NCBI GenBank assembly: GCA_013297745.1
Contig: JAAFIM010000031.1
Location: forward strand, 1 to 40,142
From: Chitinophagales bacterium
Lineage (GTDB): Bacteria > Bacteroidota > Bacteroidia > Chitinophagales > Saprospiraceae
DNA length: 40,142 nt
Direction: 5' to 3'
A program made the translations under genes and the position numbers. Position 1 is the stretch's first letter, and each line of letters begins with the position of its first letter. Below are positions 23,776-33,327 of the stretch, piece by piece. Below the pieces are notes generated by a model. It was not told where the DNA came from and ran no database searches. It was given only the letters and a program-made list of their open reading frames with translations.

Positions 23776-24324
23776 TTAAGATTTAAAAGGCATACCCAAT
23801 AACTTGAGTAATTCCAAAGCCTCGGCATCAGTTTTGGCAGTAGTTACGAAGGTAACATCCATACCAGTAATGCGGGGAACTTTATCCAAATCGATTTCAG
23901 GGAAAATGATTTGCTCAGTAATACCCATTGTATAATTGCCTCTTCCATCAAAACTTTTTTCGTTTACGCCACGGAAGTCACGTACACGGGGAAGAGCTAC
24001 ATTAAACAATCTGTCCATAAATTCAAACATACGCTCATTGCGAAGGGTAACTCTGACCCCGATTTGCATATTTTCGCGCAATTTGAAATTGGAGATTGCT
24101 TTTTTAGCAGTAGTTTTTACCGCTCTTTGACCTGTGATGGTAGAAATTTCTTCTACGGCTGAATCGGTCATTTTTTTGTCGGAAGTGGCTTGCCCAACAC
24201 CTTGATTGATACAAACTTTCACCAATTTAGGCACTTGCATAATGGATTTATATTGAAATTTTTCCATTAGTTTGCCCACCACCTCTGTTTTATACTTAGT
24301 TTTAAGTCTCGCTTCGTATGTCAT
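23776..24324 (-). CDS. rplE: 50S ribosomal protein L5
   Basis: L5 carries 5S rRNA into the large subunit and contacts P-site tRNA. The 182-residue protein includes [60 protein letters not shown] and the ending [20 protein letters not shown]. It is complete. It starts 6 bases after rplX. Confidence 0.98.
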   Translation of the reverse strand: MTYEARLKTKYKTEVVGKLMEKFQYKSIMQVPKLVKVCINQGVGQATSDKKMTDSAVEEISTITGQRAVKTTAKKAISNFKLRENMQIGVRVTLRNERMFEFMDRLFNVALPRVRDFRGVNEKSFDGRGNYTMGITEQIIFPEIDLDKVPRITGMDVTFVTTAKTDAEALELLKLLGMPFKS

Positions 24325-24330
24325 GATTGA

Positions 24331-24705
24331 TTATGCTTGCGGAGTTTCGGATTTGTTGGACTTGTACGGGTCAGCAATAACTGCGCCAGTTTTTTTGGAA
24401 ATACGCACTTTGTTGTTTTCCACAACTTCTATTTTGGTTCTACTTGCTGTGCCGTTGGCATCAACAAGCATCAAATTAGAGATATGAATACTTGCTTCGC
24501 GTTCTTCAATACCGCCTGTGCGTTCTGCGGTGGGTTTAACGTGGCGTTTTACCATATTGGCGCCAGTTACAGTTGCTCTGTATTTTTCGCGTATTACTTC
24601 TTTTACAACACCTGTTTTATTTTTGTCATCACCAGACAAAATAAGCACTGTGTCTCCTTTTTTAATACGTATTTTTACAGGCGTAATTTCTTTTTTGTAT
24701 GCCAT
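24331..24705 (-). CDS. rplX: 50S ribosomal protein L24
   Basis: L24 is one of the two initiators of large-subunit assembly. The KOW motif is present as KKGDTVLILSGDDKNKTGVV, followed by GANMVKRHVKPT and GGIEEREASIHISNLMLVD. At 124 residues it is a little longer than E. coli L24 (104), with a short Lys/Ser-rich end. It lies 12 bases after rplN. Confidence 0.97.
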   Translation of the reverse strand: MAYKKEITPVKIRIKKGDTVLILSGDDKNKTGVVKEVIREKYRATVTGANMVKRHVKPTAERTGGIEEREASIHISNLMLVDANGTASRTKIEVVENNKVRISKKTGAVIADPYKSNKSETPQA

Positions 24706-24717
24706 GATAATGTTTTT

Positions 24718-25086
24718 TTACAAAACTTCGGGGGCTAGTGAAACAATACGCATAAAATCGCGTTCGCGCAATTCACGCGCTACGGGTCCGAACAAGCGGC
24801 TACCCACTGGTTCTAATGAAGCGTTAAGAATAACTACGGCGTTATCATCAAAACGGATATAGCTTCCATCTTTACGACGAGTTTCTTTACGAGTGCGTAC
24901 AATAACTGCTTTGGCTACTGTACCTTTTTTAATTTTACCGCCAGGCATTGCGTCTTTGACGGTAACGACGATAACATCGCCAATGTAAGCATAACGACGG
25001 CTTGTACCACCAAGTACTTTTATACAAAGTACTTCTTTAGCACCGCTGTTGTCAGCTACTTTTAGTCTACTTTCTTGTTGAATCAT
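24718..25086 (-). CDS. rplN: 50S ribosomal protein L14
   Basis: L14 is at the subunit interface near the sarcin-ricin loop. The 122-residue protein starts [20 protein letters not shown] and includes [20 protein letters not shown] and [20 protein letters not shown], all near-invariant. It is complete and lies 18 bases after rpsQ. Confidence 0.98.
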   Translation of the reverse strand: MIQQESRLKVADNSGAKEVLCIKVLGGTSRRYAYIGDVIVVTVKDAMPGGKIKKGTVAKAVIVRTRKETRRKDGSYIRFDDNAVVILNASLEPVGSRLFGPVARELRERDFMRIVSLAPEVL

Positions 25087-25104
25087 GACTGATTTGAGAT
25101 GAGA

Positions 25105-25371
25105 TTATTTAGCGCGTTCAACAATTTGGATAAGTCTCCAGCATTTATTTTTGCTAAGAGGGCGAGTTTCCATGATGCGTACAACATCGCCTATGCGGCA
25201 ATCGTTGTTTTCATCGTGCGCCATAAATTTTTTGGTTTTTTTGACAAACTTACCATACATAGGGTGTTTTACTTTACGCTCAACGGATATTACTATTGAT
25301 TTATCCATTTTATTGCTTGTTACTACCCCAATACGCTGTTTGCGCATGTTTCTTTGAACTGATTCTGCCAT
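25105..25371 (-). CDS. rpsQ: 30S ribosomal protein S17
   Basis: The ATG at 25371 ([20 protein letters not shown]) gives 88 residues, the family length; an in-frame ATG 15 bases upstream is less likely. S17 binds 16S rRNA helix 11. [20 protein letters not shown] and the ending [20 protein letters not shown] are diagnostic. Confidence 0.97.
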   Translation of the reverse strand: MAESVQRNMRKQRIGVVTSNKMDKSIVISVERKVKHPMYGKFVKKTKKFMAHDENNDCRIGDVVRIMETRPLSKNKCWRLIQIVERAK

Positions 25372-25410
25372 TTTAGGTAAGGACAAGTCCTATTTTGATA
25401 GTTTAGAAAA

Positions 25411-25674
25411 TTAGGCTTTTCTCATACGGCGACGGCGAGCAGTCAATTTGTCGCGTTTTAAGTTGCCTGTTTTTGCCAATTCCGCCAATTCGCGGCTACG
25501 CAATTCTGTGTGTACTCTTGCTATTTGTCTACGGGTAGCTGGTATTTCGCTGCCATTAGCAAGAGGAGTAATTGCATTACGGTATTGGAGAGATTGTAAG
25601 TGAGATTGAAGAGTAGAAAGTTCGCTTTTTAGCTCTTCTGTGTTCAATTTTTGAACTTCTATTTTATTAGCCAT
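25411..25674 (-). CDS. rpmC: 50S ribosomal protein L29
   Basis: L29 lies beside the exit tunnel next to L23, where trigger factor and SRP dock. The 87-residue protein has the two-helix core (LNTEELKSELSTLQSHLQSL, and IPATRRQIARVHTELRSREL) and a basic tail (RDKLTARRRRMRKA) that makes it longer than the usual 63-70 residues. Confidence 0.95.
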   Translation of the reverse strand: MANKIEVQKLNTEELKSELSTLQSHLQSLQYRNAITPLANGSEIPATRRQIARVHTELRSRELAELAKTGNLKRDKLTARRRRMRKA

Positions 25675-25700
25675 GACTAGGTTTGGTTGCTTAATCGTTT

Positions 25701-26120
25701 TTAATCAACAAAGTCTGTTCTCACCACTACTTTGGTAAGCACAGGTAGTTTAGCTGCTGCCAAACGAAGTGCTTCCATAGCGATTTGACGAGGAACGCCG
25801 TCCATTTCAAAAAGAATACGGCCAGGGTGTACGACAGCTACATAGTGAGATACGGCACCTTTACCTTTACCCATACGCACCTCTGCTGGTTTTTGAGTAA
25901 TAGGTTTGTCAGGGAATATGCGTATCCACATTTTACCTTCGCGTTTCACGTAACGTGTCATCGCGATACGTGCAGCTTCTATTTGGCGGTTGGTAATCCA
26001 ACAAGGTTCTAAGGATTTTAATCCAAAAGTACCAAAAGCTACCTCAGTGCCGCGATGTGCTACACCTTTAATGCGGTCTTTATGCGCTTTGCGATATTTT
26101 GTTCTTTTTGGCTGTAACAT
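25701..26120 (-). CDS. rplP: 50S ribosomal protein L16
   Basis: L16 organises the A-site region of the peptidyl transferase centre. The 139-residue protein shows [40 protein letters not shown] and [16 protein letters not shown]. It is complete. The upstream gap to rpsC is 172 bases and holds a strong hairpin plus a candidate promoter, so rplP and the genes after it may form a separate transcription unit. Confidence 0.98.
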   Translation of the reverse strand: MLQPKRTKYRKAHKDRIKGVAHRGTEVAFGTFGLKSLEPCWITNRQIEAARIAMTRYVKREGKMWIRIFPDKPITQKPAEVRMGKGKGAVSHYVAVVHPGRILFEMDGVPRQIAMEALRLAAAKLPVLTKVVVRTDFVD

Positions 26121-26178
26121 TTGGTTTGTAATTATGCCAGTGAATTAAAAATGCTCCGTTTTTATATTTTTTGGATAT

Positions 26179-26214
26179 AAAAGCATAACTTTCTAAGTTT
26201 TTAGAAAGTTATGC
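26179..26214 (-). terminator. Perfect 14-bp hairpin between rpsC and rplP
   Basis: GCATAACTTTCTAA at 26183-26196 pairs perfectly with its complement at 26201-26214 around a 4-base loop. On the minus strand TTTTATA follows. It acts either as a terminator of the rpsC-side unit or as a leader hairpin of a transcript starting near 26222. Confidence 0.7.
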
Positions 26215-26227
26215 TCAAAAGCGGGGG

Positions 26228-26259
26228 CAAAGATACGAATTACTTTATCATTAGATAAA
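26228..26259 (-). promoter_or_regulatory. Candidate internal promoter ahead of rplP
   Basis: The minus strand has TATCTTTG at 26235-26228 (a full TAnnTTTG match) with TTTA (three of four) 20 bases upstream at 26259-26256. The upstream box overlaps a hairpin formed by ACTTTATC at 26242-26249 and GATAAAGT at 26254-26261. Confidence 0.5.
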
Positions 26260-26292
26260 GTTTTGAAAAAAAAAGTGTTTTTTTTGCAAAAA

Positions 26293-27123
26293 TTATTTGC
26301 GCTTATTTCTATCGCCGCCACTGCGATTATTATTGTTGCCATTGCGGTTGCCACCATCGCGTTTTTCGCGGTTGCCACCTTCACGTTTTTCGCGGTTTCC
26401 GCCATCGCGTTTTTCGCGATTGCCATCACCACGTTGTTCGCGATTGCCTTGGTTATTATCTTTATAATTGCTGTTGCCTGTGAGGTCAGAGAAGTCTACT
26501 TTTTTGAGTATTTCGCCTCTACAAATCCAAACTTTTATTCCCAATTTGCCGTAAACGGTTTGAGCTTCAGCTACTGCATAATCAATATCAGCACGGAAAG
26601 TATGCAAAGGGCTTCTGCCTTCTTTGAACTCTTCCTCACGCGCCATATCTGCACCATTCAAACGTCCAGAGATGCGGATTTTTATCCCTTCTCCCATTCT
26701 CATGGTTGCTTGGATTGCAGTTTTGATAGCTTTGCGGTAGTTGATACGCGCTTCTATTTGTTTGGCTATAGTTTCGCCTACGATAGTTGCGTTAAGTTCG
26801 GGTTTTTGAACCTCGTGGATATTGATTTGAACATCTTTATCCGTCATTTTTTTGAGCTGTTCGCGCAACAAATCAACTTCTTGACCACCTTTACCAATGA
26901 TGATACCAGGGCGAGAAGTATGTATAGTTACGGTTACTCTTTTGCGAGTGCGTTCAATAACGACACGAGCTACAGCACCTTTTTCAATGCGGGAGATTAG
27001 AAATTGGCGGATTTTTTGGTCTTCAACCACTTTTTCAGCAAAGTCGTTGCCACCGAACCAGCTAGAATCCCAGCCGCGAATGATACCTAATCGGTTGCCG
27101 ATGGGGTTTGTTTTTTGTCCCAT
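26293..27123 (-). CDS. rpsC: 30S ribosomal protein S3 with octapeptide-repeat tail
   Basis: S3 lines the mRNA entry pore of the small subunit. Residues 1-215 are a normal S3: [20 protein letters not shown], the KH motif [14 protein letters not shown] (71-84) and [20 protein letters not shown]. The protein then continues to residue 276 with a low-complexity tail. This includes four copies of an eight-residue unit close to GNREKRDG (226-257), and a Gly/Asn/Arg end. The tail is strongly charged and probably disordered. The matching DNA at 26353-26448 is a 24-bp tandem repeat. The reading frame is intact. Confidence 0.97.
   Translation of the reverse strand: MGQKTNPIGNRLGIIRGWDSSWFGGNDFAEKVVEDQKIRQFLISRIEKGAVARVVIERTRKRVTVTIHTSRPGIIIGKGGQEVDLLREQLKKMTDKDVQINIHEVQKPELNATIVGETIAKQIEARINYRKAIKTAIQATMRMGEGIKIRISGRLNGADMAREEEFKEGRSPLHTFRADIDYAVAEAQTVYGKLGIKVWICRGEILKKVDFSDLTGNSNYKDNNQGNREQRGDGNREKRDGGNREKREGGNREKRDGGNRNGNNNNRSGGDRNKRK
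26353..26448 (-). repeat. 24-bp tandem repeat within rpsC
   Basis: Four in-frame 24-bp units encode [24 protein letters not shown] and GNREKRDG. Unit DNA differs at a few third and first positions. Its reverse strand happens to be open and hydrophobic, which is a shadow. Confidence 0.85.
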
Positions 27124-27154
27124 TATGATATTGTTGTTAAAATATGGTTGTTAA

Positions 27155-27589
27155 TTATCCTAAAGTTGCTGTGGTCTCGTCAGCCAACTCTACTGCATCA
27201 GCTGTTTCTTTATTCGTATTTTCAATAGCCTTGCTATTGGTTACTTGCAAAGTTACGTGGCAATAGTGTTTGCGGATGCGATGCGCACGTCCGTGAGGAG
27301 CTGGGCGAAAGCGTTTGAGTGCAGGGGCTTGGTCAACCCAAATACTGCTAAGATTAAGTCCAAATTCTTCTGGTTCTTCACCTGTTTTTACTCGCCAGTT
27401 GGCTATAGCAGAGGTAAGAAGTTTGGACAACCAAATTGCGCCCTCTTTGCGGGTATATTTCAAAATACCCAATGCTTTTTCTACGGGTACTTCGCGGATA
27501 ATATCAGCCACCAAGCGCATTTTGCGAGCAGACATGCCGCAACCTTTAAGTTTTGCGACAGCATGCACGAAGCCTGTTTGTTGTTCCAT
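27155..27589 (-). CDS. rplV: 50S ribosomal protein L22
   Basis: L22 lines the exit tunnel with its long hairpin. The 144-residue protein shows KMRLVADIIREVPVEKALGI and, for the hairpin and end, WVDQAPALKRFRPAPHGRAH and RIRKHYCHVTLQV. The C-terminal 25 residues are an extra Thr/Glu/Ala-rich tail. No deletion of the macrolide-resistance type is visible in the hairpin. It lies 31 bases before rpsC. Confidence 0.97.
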   Translation of the reverse strand: MEQQTGFVHAVAKLKGCGMSARKMRLVADIIREVPVEKALGILKYTRKEGAIWLSKLLTSAIANWRVKTGEEPEEFGLNLSSIWVDQAPALKRFRPAPHGRAHRIRKHYCHVTLQVTNSKAIENTNKETADAVELADETTATLG

Positions 27590-27635
27590 GATTTATATAA
27601 TGAAAGTCTATGGTTGTTTTAAGAATGGGCGATTT

Positions 27636-27905
27636 TTACTTTTTGCGATTGCCAGAGTGTCCTCTGAACGTGCGGGTGGGAGAAAACTCGCCAAGTTTAT
27701 GACCTACCATATTTTCGGTTACATACACAGGGATAAAAGACTTGCCATTGTGTACTGCGATTGTTTCCCCAACGAAGTCAGGAACAATCATTGAACTACG
27801 CGACCAAGTTTTGATAACCGTTTTCTTTTTGGACTGTTTGGATTTTTCCACTTTTGCCCAAAGTTTGTGATGAACGTAAGGTCCTTTTTTTAATGAGCGT
27901 GCCAT
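27636..27905 (-). CDS. rpsS: 30S ribosomal protein S19
   Basis: S19 forms a complex with S13 in the small-subunit head. The 89-residue protein starts [20 protein letters not shown] and includes [20 protein letters not shown] and the end [18 protein letters not shown], all typical. It lies 11 bases after rplB. Confidence 0.98.
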   Translation of the reverse strand: MARSLKKGPYVHHKLWAKVEKSKQSKKKTVIKTWSRSSMIVPDFVGETIAVHNGKSFIPVYVTENMVGHKLGEFSPTRTFRGHSGNRKK

Positions 27906-27916
27906 GCGTTAGAATG

Positions 27917-28753
27917 TTATTTTTTGGAAGTTTTGCGACGTGCAATGATGTGTTTATCGGAATAGCGGCGTGGGCTACGAGTTTTAGCCCCTTTTGCTTT
28001 AAGCCCTTTACGGCTACGTGGATGTCCGCCCGATGCACGTCCTTCACCACCACCCATTGGGTGATCTACTGGGTTCATAGCTACTGCCCTAGTGCGAGGA
28101 GTACGACCAAGCCAGCGTTTGCGGCCTGCTTTACCCAATTGTTCTAAGTTATGGTCGGGGTTGGAAACTGTACCAACAGTTGCTCTACAAGTACCTAGTA
28201 TCAGACGAGTTTCGCCTGAAGGCATCTTTATAACTACATATTTACCATCACGTCCAAGTATTTGGGCAGAAACACCAGCGCTACGCACCAATGAACCACC
28301 TTGACCTGGGTTGATTTCTATATTATGTACGGTTGTACCCAAAGGCATTTCACTTAAAGGTAGAGAGTTGCCTAATTCGGGGGCTATATTAGAGCCAGAA
28401 CGAACAAGAGCGCCTACTTTTAAGCCATCAGGAGCCAATATATAAGATTTAGCACCATTTGGATAATAAATCAAAGCTATAAAAGCGGTACGATTGGGAT
28501 CGTATTCAATGGCTTTTACCAAACCATCTATTCCGTCATGATTGCGTTTGAAATCGATGATACGGAATAATCTTTTGTTACCACCACCACGGTTACGCAT
28601 AGTTCTGCGCCCTTGGTTGTTTCTGCCTGCATGTTGGTTGTTTCTACCTGCGAGTAAGCTTCTTTCGGGAGAGTCAGAGGTAATTTCTTCGTAAGTATTA
28701 CCAATGCGGTGTCTCGTGCCTGGGGTTAGTGGATTAAATTTTTTAACTGACAT
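27917..28753 (-). CDS. rplB: 50S ribosomal protein L2
   Basis: L2 is essential for subunit joining and the peptidyl transferase centre. The 278-residue protein has [40 protein letters not shown] and the near-invariant [20 protein letters not shown]. One oddity is a 7-residue duplication near the N-terminus, AGRNNQH (35-41) followed by AGRNNQG (42-48), encoded by nearly identical 18-base tracts 21 bases apart. It replaces the usual KKxGGRN linker. The catalytic-core histidine region is intact. Confidence 0.98.
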   Translation of the reverse strand: MSVKKFNPLTPGTRHRIGNTYEEITSDSPERSLLAGRNNQHAGRNNQGRRTMRNRGGGNKRLFRIIDFKRNHDGIDGLVKAIEYDPNRTAFIALIYYPNGAKSYILAPDGLKVGALVRSGSNIAPELGNSLPLSEMPLGTTVHNIEINPGQGGSLVRSAGVSAQILGRDGKYVVIKMPSGETRLILGTCRATVGTVSNPDHNLEQLGKAGRKRWLGRTPRTRAVAMNPVDHPMGGGEGRASGGHPRSRKGLKAKGAKTRSPRRYSDKHIIARRKTSKK

Positions 28754-28800
28754 TTTTTACGAATTTATCAGGTTCGCGCCTATATGATTTATATTATAAA

Positions 28801-29151
28801 TTAAGCGTTTGCTACTGCTGTGTTGTCTTGTGGCACTTCTTCGGTAGCTTCTTCTCCATAGTAGCCATCTATTGTTTGGCCAGCTTGGAGGGTAACAAAA
28901 GCCTTTTTAATTGGCGATTTACGTCCTGAAGTTTGGCGGCCTTTAATCACTCGGCTACGAGTTTTGCCTGGGCGCACAGAAGTATTTACAGCTAATACAT
29001 TCACCCCAAATTGCGCTTCAACTGCTTGTTTAACCTCAATTTTATTAGCATCTCTGTTCACAACAAACGTATATTGGTTCAATTTGTGATTTTCAGCTAA
29101 TTGAGTACTTTTATCAGAGAGAAGCGGTTTGATAAGAATAATTTTTGGCAT
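28801..29151 (-). CDS. rplW: 50S ribosomal protein L23
   Basis: L23 forms part of the tunnel exit and docks trigger factor and SRP. The 116-residue protein shows IKPLLSDKSTQLAE, then YTFVVNRDANKIEVKQAVEA and RPGKTRSRVIKGRQTSGRKS. It ends with a roughly 20-residue acidic tail (GEEATEEVPQDNTAVANA) not found in E. coli L23 but frequent in Bacteroidota. It lies 40 bases after rplD. Confidence 0.96.
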   Translation of the reverse strand: MPKIILIKPLLSDKSTQLAENHKLNQYTFVVNRDANKIEVKQAVEAQFGVNVLAVNTSVRPGKTRSRVIKGRQTSGRKSPIKKAFVTLQAGQTIDGYYGEEATEEVPQDNTAVANA

Positions 29152-29191
29152 GATTTTTTTTTAAAAGTGTTTCAAAAATTAGCCTATCCGC

Positions 29192-30019
29192 TTAGCTCAA
29201 AGCCTCACTTAAATGTTGCAAAGCACTTTCTGACAACACCAAAAATTTGGTATTCATAATATCATAAGTGTTAAGCAAATTAGCGTGAGCAGTTTTTGCG
29301 TTGGGAATATTGCGGCTTGACAAGTGGATATTACCATAAGTTTGTTCAACTGCTAATTCTGCTGCCGTTTTGTTGGCTTCGTAAGCAGCAAAAGCTGTTT
29401 TATACTCTTGGCGAGCAACGATATAGGCTTTTACTTTATCAGCAAAGGCAGCACGTTTTTTGGCTCCACGAGGTGGTTGGGGGAAACGAGGCGCAGTAGG
29501 TTTTACTGGCGCATTAGCTGGATTAAGAACTAAAACGCTTTTTCCTGTGCTAATCGCTGTTTCACCTGCTTTTACACTATTCAAAAATTGTAAGTAAGAT
29601 TTTGTTTTTGGTGCTTCCATTTTAAAATCTTCCACAATTACGATACGGCCTTGTTGAGCTTTTGAAGTCAAAGCAAATTTACGCGCTAAGCGTTTTACTT
29701 TTTTATTCAATCTTTGCTCATAGTCACGAGGTTGAGGACCAAACACACGACCACCACCATGATAAAGTGGATTTTTTATGCTACCCTTACGAGAGCCACC
29801 TGTACCTTTTTGTTTGTGTAATTTACGGGTAGAACCGTGAATTTCGTTGCGTTGTTTTGCTTTGTGCGTACCTTGTCTTTGGTTGGCGAGGTATTGTTTT
29901 ACCGCAAGGTAAACTACGTGTTCGCTTTGTTCATTCAGTTCAAGCCCAAACACGCTAGCGGGTAGCTCAACTTCTCTACCTACGCTTTGTCCGTCTATAT
30001 TATAAACAGGGAGTTTCAT
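29192..30019 (-). CDS. rplD: 50S ribosomal protein L4 with a 60-residue internal insertion
   Basis: L4 lines the exit tunnel and, in some bacteria, represses the S10 operon. The tunnel loop is normal (KQRNEIHGSTRKLHKQKGTG at about 55-74, then YHGGGRVFGPQPRDYEQ). The globular domain resumes with NIHLSSRNIPNAKT at 230-243 and NTYDIMNTKFLVLSESAL. Between strand SVLVLNPANA (161-170) and residue 230 there is an insertion of about 60 residues. It opens Pro-rich (VKPTAPRFPQPPRGAKKRAA) and continues as an Ala/Lys/Tyr-rich likely helix. In E. coli L4 (201 residues) this is a short loop on the solvent side. The frame is continuous. Confidence 0.96.
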   Translation of the reverse strand: MKLPVYNIDGQSVGREVELPASVFGLELNEQSEHVVYLAVKQYLANQRQGTHKAKQRNEIHGSTRKLHKQKGTGGSRKGSIKNPLYHGGGRVFGPQPRDYEQRLNKKVKRLARKFALTSKAQQGRIVIVEDFKMEAPKTKSYLQFLNSVKAGETAISTGKSVLVLNPANAPVKPTAPRFPQPPRGAKKRAAFADKVKAYIVARQEYKTAFAAYEANKTAAELAVEQTYGNIHLSSRNIPNAKTAHANLLNTYDIMNTKFLVLSESALQHLSEALS

Positions 30020-30024
30020 GATTT

Positions 30025-30648
30025 TTATTTTTTCTTGACTGTAACGAATGAGTTTTTATGACCAGGAATTGCACCTTTTACAACGATAAGGTTCTGTTCA
30101 GCGAAAATTTTAACCACTTTCAGTTTGGTAACTGTAACTTGGTCGCCGCCTGTACGTCCAGCCATACGTTGGCCTTTGAATACTTTTGAGGGATAAGATG
30201 ATGCCCCGACAGAACCAGGAGAGCGGAGTCTGTTGTGCTGACCGTGAGTTTGGTCGCCTACACCAGCGAATCCGTATCTTTTTACCCCACCTTGAAAACC
30301 TTTACCTTTGCTCACACCTACAACAGTAACAGCATCGCCTTCAGCAAAGATATCAACTACGGTAATAGTATCACCAAGTTGTTTGTCTATATTGAAGTCG
30401 CGAAATTCTTGAACTCTGCGTTTGGGGGTGGTGTTAGCTTTTTTGAAGTGGCCTTTGAGGGGCTGTGTTGTATTTTTTTCTTTGGCTTCTGCGAAACCAA
30501 TTTGCAAAGAGTTGTATCCGTCTGTATCAGTAGACTTAACTTGTGTAACCACACAAGGTCCTAATTCTATAACGGTACAACCTACGCTTTGACCAGCAGC
30601 ATTATAGATACTAGTCATACCTACTTTGCGTCCTAATAATCCTTTCAC
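30025..30648 (-). CDS. rplC: 50S ribosomal protein L3
   Basis: L3 starts large-subunit assembly together with L24 and reaches the peptidyl transferase centre. The 207-residue protein begins [20 protein letters not shown] and has the central loop [20 protein letters not shown] and [20 protein letters not shown]. The length is normal. It is 5 bases before rplD. Confidence 0.98.
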   Translation of the reverse strand: MKGLLGRKVGMTSIYNAAGQSVGCTVIELGPCVVTQVKSTDTDGYNSLQIGFAEAKEKNTTQPLKGHFKKANTTPKRRVQEFRDFNIDKQLGDTITVVDIFAEGDAVTVVGVSKGKGFQGGVKRYGFAGVGDQTHGQHNRLRSPGSVGASSYPSKVFKGQRMAGRTGGDQVTVTKLKVVKIFAEQNLIVVKGAIPGHKNSFVTVKKK

Positions 30649-30676
30649 GATAAAAAGTTGCTTTTTGTGAGGTTAA

Positions 30677-30985
30677 TTACATAAGTTTTACTTGAATATC
30701 CACGCCACTAGGAAGTTCTAGTTTTTCCAACGCGCCAACAGTTTTAGCTGTAGAGCTATAAATCTCTATTAGGCGTTTGTGTGTGTGGAGTTGAAATTGC
30801 TCACGCGACTTTTTATTGACGTGCGGTGAACGCAAGACAGTAAAAATTTCTTTGTCGGTGGGCAGCGGAATCGGTCCTGTAACAACTGCGCCTGTATTGC
30901 GAACTGTTTTGACGATTTTAGCTGTAGATTTGTCTACCAAGCTGTGGTCATAGGAACGAAGTTTGATGCGAATTTTTTGATTCAT
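30677..30985 (-). CDS. rpsJ: 30S ribosomal protein S10
   Basis: The ATG at 30985 ([20 protein letters not shown]) gives 102 residues, the family length; the frame is open further upstream to 31054 but that part is not S10-like. S10 is both a ribosomal protein and, with NusB, a factor in antitermination. [20 protein letters not shown] and [20 protein letters not shown] are diagnostic. It is the first gene of the S10 cluster. The 132 bases to fusA contain a terminator, but I found no TAnnTTTG promoter there. Confidence 0.98.
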   Translation of the reverse strand: MNQKIRIKLRSYDHSLVDKSTAKIVKTVRNTGAVVTGPIPLPTDKEIFTVLRSPHVNKKSREQFQLHTHKRLIEIYSSTAKTVGALEKLELPSGVDIQVKLM

Positions 30986-31045
30986 GCCTCGTTTAAAAAA
31001 ATGTTGATAAAATTTTTTATAAATTATTAGCTTTTGATATTTTGA

Positions 31046-31080
31046 TAAAAACAACCCGCCTTTCCGCGAAGAAAAGCGGG
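31046..31080 (-). terminator. Rho-independent terminator after fusA
   Basis: On the minus strand CCCGC at 31080-31076 pairs with GCGGG at 31059-31055, extended by TTT/AAA, and is followed by TTGTTTTTATC. It separates the str operon from the S10 cluster. Confidence 0.75.
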
Positions 31081-31117
31081 CGTTTTATTTGTATCAATCT
31101 AACTATTTTTATTCAAA

Positions 31118-33250
31118 TTAAGCTGTTGGACCTTTCACTTTTTCAATTACCGCTTTAGCGATATTGGTTGGTGCTGGTGCGTAGTGGTCAAATTCCATTA
31201 CAGAAGATGCACGACCAGAAGTATTGGTACGTAAATCTGTAATATAACCAAACATTTCTGAAAGTGGAACTTCTGCTTTGATTACCACAGCATTTCCTTT
31301 CATATCTTGTCCTTTTATCATACCACGACGACGGTTGAGGTCACCAATAACAGAACCTGTATAATCATCAGGGGTAATCACCTCTAATTTCATAATAGGC
31401 TCCATCAATACTGGATTAGCGTGTTTGGCTGCTGCACGGAAACCTTCTTTGGCGCATAACTCGAAAGCTACTGGTTTGGAGTCAACAGAGTGCATAGAAC
31501 CGTCAAAAACGCGAACTTTCATTGCTTCGATAGGGAAACCAGCAAGAATGCCGTCACCCATCATTTCATTAAAGCCCTTGTTGATAGAAGGTACATACAC
31601 TTTATCAATCGAACCCCCAACGATATTCCATACAAATTGTAGCTTTTTCTTGCCAGATTTGTAGTCATCGCTTTGCAAAAATTCTTCATCAGCAGGTCCG
31701 ATTTCAAATTCCATATCAGCAAACAAACCTGAACCACCCGATTGTTTTTTCAACTTTTCGCGGTGAGAATAAGTAGTTGTAAGTGCTTCTTTGTAATTTA
31801 CTTGAGGCGCGCCTTGATTGACTTCTACACCAAATTCACGGCGTAAGCGGTCAACGATAATTTCAAGGTGTAACTCGCCCATACCAGAGATAACAGTTTG
31901 TCCTGACTCCTCAATATAACTAGTGCGGAATGTAGGGTCTTCTTCTGATAATTTGGCAAGAGCCATACCCAATTTTTCCAAATCTTTGGTTGTTTTGGGC
32001 TCTACTGCCAAACCAATAACTGGTTCAGGGAACACCATACTTTCCAAAATGATAGGGCTTTCTTCTGAAGAAAGGGTATCGCCAGTTTTGATGTCCTTGA
32101 AGCCTACCGCTGCTGCGATGTCGCCTGCTTCCACTCTATCCATTTCTTGGCGTTTGTTGGCATGCATTTGATAAAGACGAGAGATGCGCTCTTTATTGCC
32201 CGAACGGGTATTTAATACGTAAGAACCTTTATCCAAAGCACCAGAATATACTCTAAAGAAAGCCAATCGGCCTACAAATGGGTCAGTTGCAATTTTGAAT
32301 GCCAAAGCAGCAAAAGGTTGGTCTACATCTGGACGGCGGCTAATTGGAACATCTGTATCAGGGTGAGTGCCTTTCACAGCCTCTTTGTCTTGTGGGCTTG
32401 GCAAATAAGCGCAAACAGCGTCTAGTACAGCTTGAACGCCTTTGTTTTTGAAAGAAGAACCACAGAACATTGGTACAAATTTCGCATCAATTACGGCTTT
32501 ACGAACTGCTGTACGGATTTCATCTTCGCTGATTGAATTAGGGTCTTCAAAGAATTTTTCCATTAGCGTTTCGTTATATTCAGCTACTGCTTCCAATAAC
32601 TTTTCGCGGTAAGTATCTACTGTTTCTTGCAAATCAGCAGGAATAGGAATTTCGGTGTAAGTCATACCTTTGCTCGCTTCGTCCCAAACAATAGCTTTGT
32701 TCAAAACTAAGTCAACAACGCCAGTAAAAGACTCTTCAGAGCCTATTGGCACTTGCATAGGAATGGCTTCAGTCCCCAACATATCCTTAACTTCTTTGAC
32801 AACTTTGAAGAAGTCAGCTCCTGCTCTATCCATTTTATTGACAAAACCCAAGCGAGGAACACTGTATTGATTAGCTAGACGCCAGTTGGTTTCTGATTGA
32901 GGTTCAACACCACTCACAGCACAGAATAAGAAAACCAAGCCGTCCAAAACTCTCAAAGAGCGATTTACCTCAACAGTAAAGTCAACGTGGCCAGGAGTAT
33001 CAATAATATTGATAGGATAGTTTTTACCCTTCCAGTCCCATTGAGTTTTAGTAGCTGCTGAAGTGATGGTGATACCGCGTTCTTGTTCTTGCGGCATCCA
33101 GTCCATAGTTGCAGCACCGTCGTGTACTTCACCTATTTTGTGGTTGATACCTGTGTAATAGAGAACACGTTCGGTGGTAGTGGTTTTGCCCGCGTCAATG
33201 TGTGCAGCAATACCAATATTTCTGGTGAAAGATAGGTCTTTCTTTGCCAT
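31118..33250 (-). CDS. fusA: Elongation factor G
   Basis: EF-G drives translocation of tRNA and mRNA. The 710-residue GTPase has G1 [12 protein letters not shown] (16-27), the switch region [16 protein letters not shown]3 DTPGHVDF, and G4 NKMD. The later domains include [20 protein letters not shown] and the domain IV/V segment [20 protein letters not shown]. It is complete. It is last in the str operon, 77 bases after rpsG. No fusidic-acid resistance change can be judged without an alignment. Confidence 0.98.
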   Translation of the reverse strand: MAKKDLSFTRNIGIAAHIDAGKTTTTERVLYYTGINHKIGEVHDGAATMDWMPQEQERGITITSAATKTQWDWKGKNYPINIIDTPGHVDFTVEVNRSLRVLDGLVFLFCAVSGVEPQSETNWRLANQYSVPRLGFVNKMDRAGADFFKVVKEVKDMLGTEAIPMQVPIGSEESFTGVVDLVLNKAIVWDEASKGMTYTEIPIPADLQETVDTYREKLLEAVAEYNETLMEKFFEDPNSISEDEIRTAVRKAVIDAKFVPMFCGSSFKNKGVQAVLDAVCAYLPSPQDKEAVKGTHPDTDVPISRRPDVDQPFAALAFKIATDPFVGRLAFFRVYSGALDKGSYVLNTRSGNKERISRLYQMHANKRQEMDRVEAGDIAAAVGFKDIKTGDTLSSEESPIILESMVFPEPVIGLAVEPKTTKDLEKLGMALAKLSEEDPTFRTSYIEESGQTVISGMGELHLEIIVDRLRREFGVEVNQGAPQVNYKEALTTTYSHREKLKKQSGGSGLFADMEFEIGPADEEFLQSDDYKSGKKKLQFVWNIVGGSIDKVYVPSINKGFNEMMGDGILAGFPIEAMKVRVFDGSMHSVDSKPVAFELCAKEGFRAAAKHANPVLMEPIMKLEVITPDDYTGSVIGDLNRRRGMIKGQDMKGNAVVIKAEVPLSEMFGYITDLRTNTSGRASSVMEFDHYAPAPTNIAKAVIEKVKGPTA

Positions 33251-33327
33251 GATTTGTGGGTGGCTTTAATGAAGCCAATAAATATGATATTATGAAAAAA
33301 AATAAAAATGTGTGGGAATTTTGCAAA

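Noticed and set aside
26263-27000. A 245-residue plus-strand reading frame rich in Ile, Ala and Phe
   Set aside because: It is the reverse of rpsC; the hydrophobic repeats mirror the S3 octapeptide repeats.
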